A DNA stretch of 54,810 nt, taken from Methylicorpusculum sp. (GTDB lineage: Bacteria; Pseudomonadota; Gammaproteobacteria; Methylococcales; Methylomonadaceae). The stretch spans positions 1-54,810 of the forward strand of contig NZ_JAUSBX010000025.1 in assembly GCF_030651835.1 (NCBI RefSeq), given 5' to 3'. A model generated the notes under the pieces. The model was not told the DNA's origin. It made no database searches and worked only from the letters and a program-made list of their open reading frames with translations. The translations under genes and the position numbers were made by a program. The stretch's first letter is position 1; each line of letters begins with the position of its first letter. This document shows, one piece after another, positions 26,723-36,778 of the stretch.

Positions 26723-27742
26723 TAGTTCATTAGCAACCCCGGTTAATTCGTTGATGGGCCATCGAGGCCTGGCCTGAATGCATAGGTCGTCGTGCTGACC
26801 GGCTAAAAGCCTTTGGCAGCCGGCGTAGGCAACCATAGCGGCATTATCGGTACAAAACTCAAGCCGGGGGAAATAAATGGCGGCATTTTCTTTTTTTGCC
26901 ATTGCCGAGAGTTCATCGCGAATAGTAGAATTAGCGCTAACGCCGCCGGCTACGACCAGCTTTTTCAATTGGGTCTGCTGCAATGCACGTTTGCACTTGA
27001 TGCTTAAGGTTCCTGCTACCGCTTTTTGAAAAGCATAAGCAATATTGGCTTTATCCTGGCCTGTTTGAGAAGTGCCGAGTAGGGTATTCATCGTGAATGT
27101 TTTTAATCCGCTAAAGCTAAAATCCAGGCCGGGTCTATCGGTCATGGGTCTCGGAAAGCTATAAACCGGCTGGCCTTGCTCTGCTAATTTAGCTAACCGG
27201 GGACCGCCTGGATAGGGCAGGCCCAGCATTTTAGCCGTCTTGTCGAAAGCCTCACCCGCAGCATCATCCAGGGACTCACCCAATAAAATGTAGTGGCCCA
27301 GGCTTTTTACGGCCACCAGTAAGGTATGTCCGCCTGAAATCAATAATGCCAAAAAAGGGAAGCTGGGAGGATCTTTTTCCAGTAAAGGAGCTAAAAGATG
27401 AGCTTCCATGTGGTGAATGGCAATTGCAGGGATTTCCAAGCTCCATGCCAAGCTGCGAGCAGTAGTTGCACCCACAAGCAGTGATCCCATGAGTCCTGGA
27501 CCGGCTGTATAGGCAATACCGTTGATATCATGTTTGTCCAGGTTTGCTTCATCCAGGCATTGGTTGATGAGAGGTATTAATTTTCTAATATGATCTCTGG
27601 AAGCCAGTTCCGGAACGACCCCCCCGTACTCGCTATGCATTTCGACTTGACTGTAAACAAGGTGATGACAAAGGCCTAATTTTGAATGATAAATTGCAAC
27701 GGCGGTTTCGTCACAGGATGTTTCTATGCCTAGAGTGTACAT
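26702..27742 (-). CDS. tsaD: tRNA threonylcarbamoyladenosine synthase subunit TsaD
   Basis: TsaD, with TsaB and TsaE, transfers the threonylcarbamoyl group to A37 of ANN-decoding tRNAs. The 346-residue ASKHA-fold protein starts [17 protein letters not shown]. It has the metal-binding pair in AIHHMEAHL near residues 110-118, SGGHTLL near 136-142, [13 protein letters not shown] near 159-171 and NAAMVAYAG near the end. It is divergent from rpsU, as in E. coli. The CAT tRNA in this window would be one of its substrates. Confidence 0.96.
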   Translation of the reverse strand: MYTLGIETSCDETAVAIYHSKLGLCHHLVYSQVEMHSEYGGVVPELASRDHIRKLIPLINQCLDEANLDKHDINGIAYTAGPGLMGSLLVGATTARSLAWSLEIPAIAIHHMEAHLLAPLLEKDPPSFPFLALLISGGHTLLVAVKSLGHYILLGESLDDAAGEAFDKTAKMLGLPYPGGPRLAKLAEQGQPVYSFPRPMTDRPGLDFSFSGLKTFTMNTLLGTSQTGQDKANIAYAFQKAVAGTLSIKCKRALQQTQLKKLVVAGGVSANSTIRDELSAMAKKENAAIYFPRLEFCTDNAAMVAYAGCQRLLAGQHDDLCIQARPRWPINELTGVANELSGFLPG

Positions 27743-27744
27743 AT

Positions 27745-27774
27745 TTTTGAAATAATTAATAAAAAATGTATAAT
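27745..27774 (+). promoter_or_regulatory. Probable promoter of rpsU operon
   Basis: A perfect TATAAT (27769-27774) lies 70 bases before the rpsU start. The -35 is weak: TTTTGA at 27745-27750 with an 18-bp spacer. It is the only good -10 between tsaD and rpsU. Confidence 0.5.
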
Positions 27775-27794
27775 TGAGAGTTTCCTTGTGTCAG

Positions 27795-27817
27795 AAGACT
27801 CTTTGGGGTCTTATTTT
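27795..27817 (+). terminator. Terminator-like hairpin in the rpsU leader (possible attenuator)
   Basis: AAGACT (27795-27800) pairs with GGTCTT (27807-27812), including one G-U pair, around a six-base loop. The stem is followed by ATTTTT. It lies between the promoter and the rpsU start, so it may limit transcription into the operon. The stem is short and the effect is uncertain. Confidence 0.4.
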
Positions 27818-27843
27818 TCGATATTATTATACAGGTTAGTAAA

Positions 27844-28077
27844 ATGCCGTCAGTTAAAGTAAAAGAAAATGAACCATTTGATATCGCAATCCGCCGCTTT
27901 AAACGCGCGTGTGAAAAAGCGGGTGTTTTGTCTGAAGTTCGTCGTCGTGAATTCTATGAAAAACCCACTGCCGAGCGTAAGCGCAAAGGAGCAGCGGCGA
28001 TCAAAAGACATTTGAAAAAATTGGCTCGTGAACGTTATGCATTGAAAAACTTGCGTCGCGGTCGTCCACAAATTTAA
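27844..28077 (+). CDS. rpsU: 30S ribosomal protein S21
   Basis: S21 is a small basic protein of the 30S subunit that helps mRNA base pairing with 16S rRNA. The 77-residue sequence starts [20 protein letters not shown] and keeps the family core [20 protein letters not shown] near residues 23-42. The C-terminus (RRGRPQI) is slightly longer than the 71-residue E. coli protein. It heads the macromolecular-synthesis operon rpsU-yqeY-dnaG-rpoD. Confidence 0.96.
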   Translation: MPSVKVKENEPFDIAIRRFKRACEKAGVLSEVRRREFYEKPTAERKRKGAAAIKRHLKKLARERYALKNLRRGRPQI

Positions 28078-28098
28078 TCCTTAGCGGGAGCAGGCTAG

Positions 28099-28548
28099 AT
28101 GGATTTATTAAAAGACCGGATCAGGGAAGACATGAAGGCCGCTATGAAAAGCGGGGCCAAAGTTAAGCTGGGTGTTATACGCTTGATTATGGCTGCAATT
28201 AAGCAGCGCGAAGTTGATGAAAGAATAGAATTGGATGATGAGCAGGTTATTCTGGTGCTGGACAAGATGGTCAAGCAGAGAAGAGAATCCATTCGACAAT
28301 TTCGTGCCGCAGAAAGAATCGATCTTGCTGAAATAGAAGAGGCTGAAATTGTTGTCATACAAGACTATCTGCCTCAGGCATTATCAGACGAAGAGATCGA
28401 TTCAATGATTCGAGAGGAAGTCGAAAAACAAGGAGCGGTATCTATTAAAGATATGGGCAAAGTGATGAATGCGCTTAAGGAAAAAATGCAGGGACGTGCG
28501 GATATGGCTCAGGTAAGTATAAAAATAAAAAGTGTTTTGGCGGGATAA
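28099..28548 (+). CDS. GatB/YqeY-domain protein
   Basis: The 149-residue protein is the stand-alone YqeY form of the tail domain found in the GatB subunit of tRNA-dependent amidotransferase. It shows LKDRIREDMKAAMKSG at the start, VDLIRLIMAAIKQREVDER-like sequence near residues 25-40, and the C-terminal DMGKVMNALKEKM plus GRADMAQVS. The domain can bind tRNA, but the role of the free protein is not settled. Its place between rpsU and dnaG is common outside the enterics. Confidence 0.88.
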   Translation: MDLLKDRIREDMKAAMKSGAKVKLGVIRLIMAAIKQREVDERIELDDEQVILVLDKMVKQRRESIRQFRAAERIDLAEIEEAEIVVIQDYLPQALSDEEIDSMIREEVEKQGAVSIKDMGKVMNALKEKMQGRADMAQVSIKIKSVLAG

Positions 28549-28622
28549 TTCCGCCATCCTTGCCTCAGGCAGAGTTTCGCATAAAATCTACACAATTCGC
28601 CACACTGAAGGCTGGTCATTTG

Positions 28623-28650
28623 TTGCTCGGAATTGGTTTACTTGTATTAT
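28623..28650 (+). promoter_or_regulatory. Possible promoter upstream of dnaG
   Basis: TTGCTC (28623-28628) and TATTAT (28645-28650) are 16 bp apart, about 105 bases before dnaG in the 206-bp yqeY-dnaG gap. It may allow dnaG-rpoD expression apart from rpsU. Confidence 0.35.
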
Positions 28651-28754
28651 AGAATTCCATAATGAGTGGGTGACGGTTCGGCAAAGATCGTGCGGTATTT
28701 GTATATGTTTATTAAGGGAAAACCTCTTAACTCATTCGATATTTAAGGTGAATG

Positions 28755-30485
28755 ATGTCGGGTAGGATATCTTCCTCGTTTATAAATGACCTTCTGGCGC
28801 GGGTTGATATCGTTGATTTGATTGACTCTCGTGTGCCTCTAAAAAAAACGGGGAGCAACTATGTTGCTCGCTGTCCCTTCCATACAGAAAAAACGCCCAG
28901 CTTTTCAGTCAGTGCAAAAAAACAGTTCTTCCACTGTTTCGGCTGTGGAGCCAGCGGCAATGCGATAACTTTTTTGATGGATTACAATCATCTTGATTTC
29001 GTCGAGGCGGTTGAAGATCTTGCTGCTTTCGCTGGCATCGAAGTGCAAAGAGAAAGTGATGTCGGCACTGGTCTGCCGGAAAAAAAAGATATCAGTCATC
29101 TCTATAATTTGATGGGCAGTGTGGCAGCTTTTTATGCCGAGCAACTGAAACAGAATCCCGAAGCAAAAAAAGCAGTTGACTACCTTAAGGTAAGAGGGGT
29201 TAGCGGCGAAATCGCCAAGTCATTTATGTTGGGCTATGCTCCAAAAGACTGGAATTCATTATCCGACCGATACGATGCAAAGGATCTGCTCGAAACAGGT
29301 TTGCTGGTTGCCAGGGATGGTGGTGGGACGCACGATCGTTTTCGCGGGCGAATCATGTTTCCAATCAGGAATAAACGAGGCCATGTGGTTGGCTTTGGTG
29401 CCCGGGTTTTAGATGATTCTTTGCCTAAATACTTGAATTCACCGGAAACGCCCTTATTTAGTAAAAGTAATGAAGTTTATGGTCTTTATGAGCTGTTAAA
29501 TGCCAAGCAAAAACCTGCCCGCATATTGATAGTCGAAGGTTACATGGATGTGGTTGCTTTGGCTCAATTTGGTATTAATTACGCAGTTGCAGCGCTTGGA
29601 ACAGCCATTTCCAAGACGCACGTTGAGCTTTTATTTCGCTTTTCCCAAGAGCTTGTGTTTTGCCTTGATGGTGATGCGGCGGGACGTCAGGCTGCGTGGC
29701 GTGCAATGGAATCGGTATTTTCCAGCATTAAAGACGGCAGAGTGGTGAAAATAATGCTCTTGCCGCAGCCGCATGACCCTGATTCGCTGGTGCGTGAGCA
29801 AGGTGTTGAACAATTCGAGCAAAGGATGGCAGAAGCGGCGACCTTATCGGATTATTTTTTCGGACAATTGACGGCTGATTTGGGGTTGGCAACTGTTGAA
29901 GGCCGGGCGCAACTGGTCGAAAAAGCCAGGCGATACCTTGAGTTGCTGCCTCATGGCGTGTTTAGGGAAATGATGTTTGCCAAGCTTGAAACAATGTCAG
30001 GCATGGCTGCTCTGGATGTTTCATTAAATAAAGCTAAACTAAATCCCAGTCGACCGAGAAAAGGCATGGGACAAGTAAGGCGCACTTCGCCGTCGAGGGT
30101 CGCGCTGGCCTTGCTGGTACAAAATCCCGAATTAGCGGATTTGCTAGAGCAAGAGGAGCTGGATTGGAGCGATTTGGATTTTCCAGGTTGCGAGATGTTT
30201 CGAGAAATTATGTCAATTATCCTCCGGCAGAATCCATCAAATGTATCCGTTTTGTTGGAGCAACTTAGAGGTCATCAGGATGAAAGGCTGGTCACTAAGC
30301 TGGCCACGATGGAATTACTGGTCCCTGACGATGGGATAAAAGCCGAATTTCTGGGGGCAGTAAAAGCAATAGTTAGCGGATCCAGAACGATTCGGATTGA
30401 AAAATTGATTGATAAGGAGCAAAGCGAAGGATTGGATGCGAGCGAGCGAGCGTTGTTAAAAAAATTACTCTCCAGCTCAAATTAG
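28755..30485 (+). CDS. dnaG: DNA primase
   Basis: DnaG synthesises RNA primers at the replication fork. The 576-residue protein has the CHC2 zinc finger (CPFHTEKTPSFSV near residues 40-52 and FHCFGCGASG near 59-68). The RNA-polymerase domain follows, then the Toprim fold with VEGYMDVVAL near 261-270 and CLDGDAAGRQAA near 308-319. A C-terminal DnaB-binding segment ends it. I favour ATG 28755 because AAGGTG is better spaced from it than from ATG 28752. The operon position is canonical. Confidence 0.95.
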   Translation: MSGRISSSFINDLLARVDIVDLIDSRVPLKKTGSNYVARCPFHTEKTPSFSVSAKKQFFHCFGCGASGNAITFLMDYNHLDFVEAVEDLAAFAGIEVQRESDVGTGLPEKKDISHLYNLMGSVAAFYAEQLKQNPEAKKAVDYLKVRGVSGEIAKSFMLGYAPKDWNSLSDRYDAKDLLETGLLVARDGGGTHDRFRGRIMFPIRNKRGHVVGFGARVLDDSLPKYLNSPETPLFSKSNEVYGLYELLNAKQKPARILIVEGYMDVVALAQFGINYAVAALGTAISKTHVELLFRFSQELVFCLDGDAAGRQAAWRAMESVFSSIKDGRVVKIMLLPQPHDPDSLVREQGVEQFEQRMAEAATLSDYFFGQLTADLGLATVEGRAQLVEKARRYLELLPHGVFREMMFAKLETMSGMAALDVSLNKAKLNPSRPRKGMGQVRRTSPSRVALALLVQNPELADLLEQEELDWSDLDFPGCEMFREIMSIILRQNPSNVSVLLEQLRGHQDERLVTKLATMELLVPDDGIKAEFLGAVKAIVSGSRTIRIEKLIDKEQSEGLDASERALLKKLLSSSN

Positions 30486-30495
30486 CAATGTAAGC

Positions 30496-30524
30496 TTAAC
30501 ATAAGGATTTAGTTGTATTATAAT
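30496..30524 (+). promoter_or_regulatory. Sigma70 promoter directly upstream of rpoD
   Basis: TTAACA (30496-30501) and TATAAT (30519-30524) are exactly 17 bp apart, in the short dnaG-rpoD gap, and 45 bases before the rpoD ATG. This is a near-consensus housekeeping promoter, allowing extra rpoD expression inside the operon. Confidence 0.6.
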
Positions 30525-30569
30525 CGACGGTTCAGCGGTGTTGAGCTGGATGTTTTCTGTGAGCAAAAG

Positions 30570-32384
30570 ATGAACCAAGAACAACAGCAATCCCAATTAA
30601 AACAATTAATAACTAAAGGCAAGGCACAGGGCTACCTGACTTATGCCGAAGTGAATGATCATTTGCCAAGTGACATAGTCGATCCGGAGCAAATAGAGGA
30701 TATCATTGGCATGATCAATGATATGGGGATACAGGTATACGAAGTTGCACCAGACGATGACTCACTGATCACGGATAGCGCGGTAACCGATGATGAAGAT
30801 GATGATGAGGAGGTTGCGGCTCTAGCGTCGGTTGATAGTGAATTCGGCCGAACAACTGATCCGGTCCGCATGTACATGCGCGAGATGGGTTCAGTCGAGT
30901 TGTTAAGCAGGGAAGAAGAGCTGAAAATTGCCAAACGGATTGAGGACGGTCAGCAACAAGTCGTAAGAGCGATTGCCCGTTCATGCAAAGTGGTTGAAAG
31001 TTTTTTAACTTCTTTCGATTCTATAACGGATGAAGAAGGTGGTACTCGGTTATCAGATTTAATCAGTGGCTTTGTTGATTTAAGCGAGCCTTCCGAGCAG
31101 CTTTTAAGTAGCGCGGCCGCAAATGATGACAGCGTTACTGAGGAAGCCGAAGAAGATGAAATCAAAGGAATCGACTTTGAAGAAGTTAAAGTTAAAGTAG
31201 AAGAGTTAAGGAAGCGATATGATGCGGTATCGAGCGCGATTAATGCGCATGGCTATACTCATGAAAAAGTAATTCCTGCTTTTGATGCACTGACCGAGAG
31301 CTTTATAGAGTTTAAGTGGGCTCCGCAATACTTAAAAAAATTGACAGCTGTTATTCCTAATGCGTTAACACGCATCAGAGAACAGGAAAAAATAATTATG
31401 GCTATCTGCCTTAACAGCGCAGGTATGCCAAAAAAAGAATTTGTTGAATCTTTTCTCGGCAGTGAAGCCAGTACTGAATGGTTCGGTGATTATATAAAAT
31501 CGGCCTCACCGGAACGAAAAGAGATACTGAAAGCAGCAGAAAAGGATATCAAGAAAGCTCAGACAACATTGGCGGAAATTGAAGCTGAGTACGGTTTGTC
31601 GATCAGTGACATCAAAGATATCAATCGTCGGATGTCAATCGGTGAAGCTAAAGCGCGGCGCGCCAAAAAAGAGATGATTGAAGCCAACTTACGATTAGTC
31701 ATTTCTATTGCAAAAAAATATACCAACAGAGGCCTTCAGTTTTTGGATCTAATCCAGGAAGGCAATATTGGTTTAATGAAAGCAGTTGATAAATTTGAAT
31801 ACCGTCGGGGCTATAAATTTTCGACCTATGCAACGTGGTGGATAAGACAAGCCATAACTCGATCAATTGCTGATCAGGCCAGAACAATCCGCATACCGGT
31901 TCACATGATTGAAACAATCAATAAATTGAACCGGATTTCCAGGCAAATTCTGCAGGAATTAGGGCGGGAAGCGACCCCTGAAGAGTTGGCTGAGCGTATG
32001 GAAATGCCAGAGGACAAGGTTCGTAAGGTATTGAAAATAGCGAAAGAACCGATTTCAATGGAAACTCCGATAGGCGATGATGAAGATTCGCACTTGGGGG
32101 ATTTCATAGAAGATGCTAAAGTACTGTCCCCAATTGAGTCGGCTACCATCGCCGGTCTCAGAGAGTCTACACAAAATGTGTTGGCTGGTTTGACAGCAAG
32201 AGAAGCCAAGGTCTTAAGAATGCGGTTTGGTATTAATATGAATACCGACCATACTTTAGAAGAAGTAGGTAAACAGTTTGACGTGACTCGTGAAAGAATC
32301 CGTCAGATTGAAGCGAAAGCGTTGAGAAAATTGAGACATCCCTCAAGATCTGAACAGCTAAGATGTTTTCTTGATGGCGAATAA
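30570..32384 (+). CDS. rpoD: RNA polymerase primary sigma factor (sigma70)
   Basis: RpoD directs core RNA polymerase to housekeeping promoters. The 604-residue protein has region 1.1 at the start ([20 protein letters not shown]). Region 1.2 is [20 protein letters not shown] near residues 96-115, followed by the acidic non-conserved region. Region 2 includes [20 protein letters not shown] near 413-432. Region 3 comes next, and region 4 carries the helix-turn-helix [20 protein letters not shown] near 562-581. The start is ATG 30570, which fits the family; an in-frame TTG at 30513 would overlap the promoter -10 and is rejected. It is last of the operon. Confidence 0.96.
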   Translation: MNQEQQQSQLKQLITKGKAQGYLTYAEVNDHLPSDIVDPEQIEDIIGMINDMGIQVYEVAPDDDSLITDSAVTDDEDDDEEVAALASVDSEFGRTTDPVRMYMREMGSVELLSREEELKIAKRIEDGQQQVVRAIARSCKVVESFLTSFDSITDEEGGTRLSDLISGFVDLSEPSEQLLSSAAANDDSVTEEAEEDEIKGIDFEEVKVKVEELRKRYDAVSSAINAHGYTHEKVIPAFDALTESFIEFKWAPQYLKKLTAVIPNALTRIREQEKIIMAICLNSAGMPKKEFVESFLGSEASTEWFGDYIKSASPERKEILKAAEKDIKKAQTTLAEIEAEYGLSISDIKDINRRMSIGEAKARRAKKEMIEANLRLVISIAKKYTNRGLQFLDLIQEGNIGLMKAVDKFEYRRGYKFSTYATWWIRQAITRSIADQARTIRIPVHMIETINKLNRISRQILQELGREATPEELAERMEMPEDKVRKVLKIAKEPISMETPIGDDEDSHLGDFIEDAKVLSPIESATIAGLRESTQNVLAGLTAREAKVLRMRFGINMNTDHTLEEVGKQFDVTRERIRQIEAKALRKLRHPSRSEQLRCFLDGE

Positions 32385-32395
32385 TTAAAAGTTTT

Positions 32396-32472
32396 GGGCC
32401 CTTAGCTCAGTTGGTTAGAGCGTCCGACTCATAATCGGCAGGTCGTAGGTTCAAGTCCTACAGGGCCCACCA
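32396..32472 (+). tRNA. tRNA with CAT anticodon, probably tRNA-Ile2 (lysidine type)
   Basis: A 77-nt cloverleaf is complete. The acceptor GGGCCCT/AGGGCCC encloses D arm GCTC/GAGC, anticodon loop CTCATAA and T arm GTAGG/CCTAC with TTCAAGT, and CCA is encoded. The 27-43 pair is T-C, so the anticodon stem has four pairs. CAT could mean elongator Met or Ile2, in which TilS turns C34 into lysidine so that AUA is read. Segments CCTTAGCTCAG, CGACTCATAATCG and GGTTCAAGTCC agree with E. coli ileX, as I recall it, which is also near rpoD. Ile2 is therefore preferred. Confidence 0.85.
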
Positions 32473-32477
32473 GAATT

Positions 32478-32506
32478 AAAGGCTGCATTTGCAGCCTTTT
32501 GTTTTT
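32478..32506 (+). terminator. Rho-independent terminator after rpoD-tRNA
   Basis: AAAGGCTGC (32478-32486) and GCAGCCTTT (32491-32499) form a nine-pair stem with a four-base loop, followed by TGTTTTT. It ends the rpoD/tRNA transcript just before metK. Confidence 0.85.
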
Positions 32507-32532
32507 CTAAGAATTTGATAATAGGCAGGCCC

Positions 32533-33693
32533 GTGAGCAATAACTTCATTTTTACATCAGAATCGGTTTCGGAAGGTCATCCGGATAAAGTAGCAGATCA
32601 AATTTCAGATGCGATTCTGGATGCATTGCTGAAACAAGATCCTAAATCAAGAGTAGCGTGTGAAACACTGGTAAAAACAGGCATGGTCATTCTTGCCGGT
32701 GAGATTACGACTGATGCCTGGGTTGATACTGAGGCTCTGGTAAGAAAGGTCGTGTGCGATATCGGCTATGATCATGGCGATATTGGTTTTGATGGGCAAA
32801 GTTGCGCGGTTCTCAATGCGATCGGTAAACAGTCATCCGATATTGCGATGGGTGTCGATGAAAAGGAAGACCATGAACAAGGCGCAGGCGATCAAGGGTT
32901 GATGTTCGGTTATGCCAGCAATGAAACTGACGTGCTGATGCCGGCTCCTATTACCTATTCTCATTTACTGGTGAAAAGACAGGCCGAAGTTCGCAAAAAC
33001 AGAACATTGCCTTGGCTACGGCCGGATGCGAAAAGTCAAATTACCTTCCGCTATGAGAATAATAAGCCTGTGGCGATTGATGCCGTAGTTTTGTCGACAC
33101 AGCATTCTCCTGAAATCGGCGCTAAACAGATTCATGAAGCCGTCATGGATGAAATTATTCTGCCGGTGCTGCCTAAAGAATGGTTACATAAAGACACAAA
33201 ATATTTTATCAATCCCACCGGTAATTTCGTGATCGGCGGCCCCGTTGGCGACTGCGGTTTGACTGGCCGGAAGATCATTGTTGATACCTACGGCGGCATG
33301 GCGAGACATGGCGGCGGTGCGTTTTCAGGTAAAGATCCATCCAAGGTCGATCGTTCAGCCGCTTATATGGCGCGATATGTTGCAAAGAATATCGTTGCAG
33401 CAGGTTTGGCTGAGCGCTGCGAGATTCAAGTGTCTTACGCAATTGGCGTTGCCGATCCCACGTCTATTAGCGTTGAAACCTTTGGTACTGGAAAGATAAG
33501 TGAAGACCGACTTGTCCAGATTGTAAGAGACAATTTTGACTTAAGGCCAAAAGGATTGATCGCCGCGTTGGATTTGTTAAAACCTATTTACCAGACTACC
33601 GCTGCTTATGGGCATTTCGGCAGAACTGAAGATAGCTTCAGTTGGGAAAAAACGGACAAAGTCGACGCATTGAAAAATGCCGCAAAATTATAA
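32533..33693 (+). CDS. metK: S-adenosylmethionine synthetase
   Basis: MetK makes SAM from methionine and ATP. The 386-residue protein starts with [20 protein letters not shown], which includes the His of the ATP site. [12 protein letters not shown] lies near residues 119-130 and the [21 protein letters not shown]-loop-like segment near 257-276. The start is GTG 32533, matching family length; a TTG 18 bases earlier is in frame but adds non-family residues. It leads metK-ahcY-metF, the genes of the activated methyl cycle, separated by only 20 and 59 bases. Confidence 0.96.
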   Translation: MSNNFIFTSESVSEGHPDKVADQISDAILDALLKQDPKSRVACETLVKTGMVILAGEITTDAWVDTEALVRKVVCDIGYDHGDIGFDGQSCAVLNAIGKQSSDIAMGVDEKEDHEQGAGDQGLMFGYASNETDVLMPAPITYSHLLVKRQAEVRKNRTLPWLRPDAKSQITFRYENNKPVAIDAVVLSTQHSPEIGAKQIHEAVMDEIILPVLPKEWLHKDTKYFINPTGNFVIGGPVGDCGLTGRKIIVDTYGGMARHGGGAFSGKDPSKVDRSAAYMARYVAKNIVAAGLAERCEIQVSYAIGVADPTSISVETFGTGKISEDRLVQIVRDNFDLRPKGLIAALDLLKPIYQTTAAYGHFGRTEDSFSWEKTDKVDALKNAAKL

Positions 33694-33713
33694 AACAGCC
33701 ACAGGAAAAGCTA

Positions 33714-35006
33714 ATGAATAACCATGATTATAAAGTTGCCGATATCGGATTAGCGGAATGGGGCAGGAAAGAAATTAATATTGCCGAAACCGAAATGCCG
33801 GGCCTGATGGCTTTAAGAAAGGAATTTGGTGCCGAACAACCCCTGAAAGGTGCTCGTATCGCCGGTTGTCTGCATATGACGATTCAGACAGCAGTTCTGA
33901 TCGAGACATTAACAGCATTAGGTGCTGATGTAAGATGGTCGTCATGTAATATTTTCTCAACCCAAGACCATGCGGCCGCGGCAATAGCAGCAAGCGGCGT
34001 TCCTGTTTTTGCCTGGAAAGGGGAAACCGAAGAAGAAGCTGAATGGTGTATTGTACAGACTATTGAAGGACCTAATGGCTGGCGTCCGAATATGATTCTG
34101 GATGACGGCGGCGATTTAACCGTGATGATGCACCAGAAGTTCCCTGAATTAATGGCTGATGTAAAAGGTTTATCTGAAGAAACCACTACCGGCGTGCTCA
34201 GATTGAATGAAATGGTCGCCAACGGTACGCTTAAGGTGCCTGCTTTCAATGTCAACGATTCAGTTACCAAATCCAAATTCGATAACTTGTACGGCTGCAG
34301 GGAATCACTGGTCGATGGTATCAAACGAGCCACCGATGTGATGATTGCCGGAAAAATCGCAATAGTGTGCGGATATGGTGATGTTGGAAAAGGCTGTGCA
34401 CAATCACTGCGTGGATTGGGGGCGACAGTCTGGATTACTGAAATTGATCCTATTTGCGCACTGCAAGCGGCAATGGAAGGTTTCCGCGTGGTAACCATGG
34501 AAGATGCTGCGCCTATTGCCAATATTTTTGTGACAGCGACCGGTAATGCCGGCGTCATTACTCACGATCATATGAAAGCGATGAGAGATCAGGCTATTGT
34601 GTGTAACATTGGCCATTTTGATGCTGAAATTGAAATTGCTGCATTGCGTCAATACACGTGGGAAAACATTAAGCCTCAAGTCGACCATGTGATCTTTCCT
34701 GACGGCAAGCGTCTGATCGTTTTGGCGGAAGGGAGACTGGTGAATTTGGGTTGCGCAACGGGTCATCCCAGCTTTGTCATGTCCAACTCGTTCTGTAATC
34801 AGGTGCTGGCGCAGATTGAATTATGGAAAAATGCGGATTCATATGAAACTAAAGTCTATGTCTTACCCAAGAAACTGGATGAAAAGGTTGCCGCATTGCA
34901 TTTGGAACAATTAGGCGTGCGACTGACTCGATTAACCGAGGAGCAAGCAAACTACATCAACGTGCCGGTTGAAGGTCCTTTCAAGCCTGAACATTACCGC
35001 TACTAA
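33714..35006 (+). CDS. ahcY: S-adenosyl-L-homocysteine hydrolase
   Basis: AhcY splits SAH, the product and inhibitor of methyltransferases, into homocysteine and adenosine using tightly bound NAD. The 430-residue protein shows [20 protein letters not shown] near residues 50-69 and [20 protein letters not shown] near 81-100. The NAD site [18 protein letters not shown] lies near 221-238 and the C-terminal FKPEHYRY ends it. ATG 33714 follows an AGGAAAAG site. With metK and metF it recycles SAH to SAM. Confidence 0.96.
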   Translation: MNNHDYKVADIGLAEWGRKEINIAETEMPGLMALRKEFGAEQPLKGARIAGCLHMTIQTAVLIETLTALGADVRWSSCNIFSTQDHAAAAIAASGVPVFAWKGETEEEAEWCIVQTIEGPNGWRPNMILDDGGDLTVMMHQKFPELMADVKGLSEETTTGVLRLNEMVANGTLKVPAFNVNDSVTKSKFDNLYGCRESLVDGIKRATDVMIAGKIAIVCGYGDVGKGCAQSLRGLGATVWITEIDPICALQAAMEGFRVVTMEDAAPIANIFVTATGNAGVITHDHMKAMRDQAIVCNIGHFDAEIEIAALRQYTWENIKPQVDHVIFPDGKRLIVLAEGRLVNLGCATGHPSFVMSNSFCNQVLAQIELWKNADSYETKVYVLPKKLDEKVAALHLEQLGVRLTRLTEEQANYINVPVEGPFKPEHYRY

Positions 35007-35065
35007 GACTTAAGCAGGCAGGCCCAATCGGGTCTGCCACGGCCAGACTCACTATAACCAGACTG

Positions 35066-35917
35066 ATGCAAACACAAAAAAAATACCAGCAGCTGCTTAG
35101 TTTCGAATTCTATCCGCCCAAAACTGAAGAAGGGGCTTTGAATTTAAAAGGTGTGCATCAGAAGCTGGCAAAATTGAAACCGGATTTCTTTTCGGTAACA
35201 TTTGGTGCAGGCGGCTCAACCCGGGATAAAACGTTTGATACTGTAGTCAAGATCCAGGAGCAGGGAATTTCAGCGGCTCCTCATTTGTCTTGTGTGGCCT
35301 CAACCAAAGACAATATCCGACAAATTTTGTCCAGTTATCAGCAAAAAGGGATCACCAAAATTGTGGCACTGAGAGGCGACATACCTTCCGGTATGATGTC
35401 TGCAGGCGAATTTCGTTATGCCAACGAACTGGTAGATTTTATTCGTACTGAAACCGGCAATGCGTTTCAAATACATGTTGCAGCCTATCCGGAAGTGCAC
35501 CCTCAGGCAAAAAGTGCAACAGAAGATTTGCGTAATTTCAAACGAAAAATTGATGCAGGTGCAAATGCCGCCATCACGCAATATTTTTATAATGTGGAAG
35601 CCTATTTTTATTTTGTGGATGCCTGCGAAAAATTGGGTATAGATTTACCGATAGTTCCAGGAATCATGCCGATTACCAATTACTCGCAGTTATTTCGATT
35701 CTCGGATATGTGCGGCGCCGACATCCCAAGGTGGATGCGCAAAGGTTTGGAATGCTTTGGTGATGACAGGGCATCGATTATTGCTTTCGGCAATGAAATT
35801 GTCACACGGCTATGCCAGCAACTTCTCGACAATGGCGCACCAGGCCTGCATTTCTATACGATGAACCAAGCTGATCCAACGTTAGCTATTCTAGATAATC
35901 TTAACTTTAGTGCATAA
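35066..35917 (+). CDS. metF: 5,10-methylenetetrahydrofolate reductase
   Basis: MetF reduces methylene-THF to methyl-THF with FAD, supplying the methyl group for remethylation of homocysteine. The 283-residue barrel starts with LSFEFYPPKTEEG near residues 11-23 (catalytic Glu). TFGAGGSTRD near 45-54, VALRGDIP near 100-107 and PGIMPITNYSQL near 198-209 follow. Length is typical of the bacterial enzyme. It is the third gene of the methyl-cycle run and is closed by a clear terminator. Confidence 0.95.
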   Translation: MQTQKKYQQLLSFEFYPPKTEEGALNLKGVHQKLAKLKPDFFSVTFGAGGSTRDKTFDTVVKIQEQGISAAPHLSCVASTKDNIRQILSSYQQKGITKIVALRGDIPSGMMSAGEFRYANELVDFIRTETGNAFQIHVAAYPEVHPQAKSATEDLRNFKRKIDAGANAAITQYFYNVEAYFYFVDACEKLGIDLPIVPGIMPITNYSQLFRFSDMCGADIPRWMRKGLECFGDDRASIIAFGNEIVTRLCQQLLDNGAPGLHFYTMNQADPTLAILDNLNFSA

Positions 35918-35942
35918 ATTAAGTGACAATAAGTTGGCAAAG

Positions 35943-35964
35943 AGGGGCGAAAGCCCCTTTTTTT
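35943..35964 (+). terminator. Rho-independent terminator after metF
   Basis: GGGGC (35944-35948) and GCCCC (35953-35957) close a GAAA tetraloop, followed by seven T. It ends the metK-ahcY-metF transcript. Confidence 0.9.
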
Positions 35965-36028
35965 ATAGTGAAAAAACGGTAAATTTTTGGTTTTAGCTGC
36001 CGGTAGTTAATTGTTGAGAGAAAGTCGA

Positions 36029-36778
36029 ATGAGAGTTTCAAGAGTCTATGTGCCCAACTTACTGGAAAAAGGGCAAATGATAGTGTTGGATGATGAGGCG
36101 GCTCACTACGTCAAAACAGTCTTAAGGCTTAAACAGGACGCCGAGATTATTTTATTCAACGGTCAGGGCGGAGAATATATCGGCAATCTCTGTGAAGTCA
36201 GCCGGAAAAATGTCAGAGTTCAACTCCATCAATGGCAGGGAAAGGATGCAGAATCATCCTTGTGTATTGCAATGGGATTGGCCATTTCGCGTGGGGATCG
36301 CATGGATTTTGCTGTTCAGAAAGCCATTGAATTAGGGGTAACCGAGTTGTCTCCGATAGTGACTGAGCGCTGCGTTGTGCAATTAAATGCCGATAAAGTA
36401 GAAACCCGCATCAAGCATTGGCAAAAGATTGCCGAGCATGCTGCCGAGCAATGCGGTAGAACCTTTGTGCCCCAATTAACGTCGGTTATGAAATTGGACG
36501 AATGGCTAAATAAACAAACCGGCCTCAAACTGTTTCTGGATCCTTATGCCGAAAATTCATTAGGCAATTTGCAACCGCAAGCGCAGCGAGTTACGTTGTT
36601 GACTGGTCCTGAAGGCGGATTTGCCGAACATGAACGTATTTTGGCGAAATCAGCAGGCTTTATTCCTGTTAAATTAGGCATGCGTATATTAAGAACCGAA
36701 ACGGCGGCCCTCGCTGCGCTGGCGGCTATCCAGACGCTATGGGGCGATTTTGCGGCAATCAATCATCCTCGCTCATGA
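36029..36778 (+). CDS. rsmE: 16S rRNA m3U1498 methyltransferase
   Basis: RsmE methylates N3 of U1498 of 16S rRNA, using SAM bound in a trefoil-knot (SPOUT) fold. The 249-residue protein has an N-terminal PUA-like domain (MRVSRVYV, then HYVKTVLRLK near residues 26-35). The knot region is LLTGPEGGFAEHE near 189-201 and LGMRILRTETAALAAL near 213-228. I chose ATG 36029 because it gives the family start; the in-frame TTG at 36011 is less likely. The stop overlaps the start of the next gene (ATGA). Confidence 0.93.
   Translation: MRVSRVYVPNLLEKGQMIVLDDEAAHYVKTVLRLKQDAEIILFNGQGGEYIGNLCEVSRKNVRVQLHQWQGKDAESSLCIAMGLAISRGDRMDFAVQKAIELGVTELSPIVTERCVVQLNADKVETRIKHWQKIAEHAAEQCGRTFVPQLTSVMKLDEWLNKQTGLKLFLDPYAENSLGNLQPQAQRVTLLTGPEGGFAEHERILAKSAGFIPVKLGMRILRTETAALAALAAIQTLWGDFAAINHPRS

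Noticed and set aside
30513-30569. TTG start upstream of rpoD
   Set aside because: It lies inside the promoter -10 region, and the residues before [11 protein letters not shown] are not found in sigma70 proteins.
32507-32532. SAM riboswitch before metK
   Set aside because: The gap between the tRNA terminator and the metK start is too short for any known SAM riboswitch.
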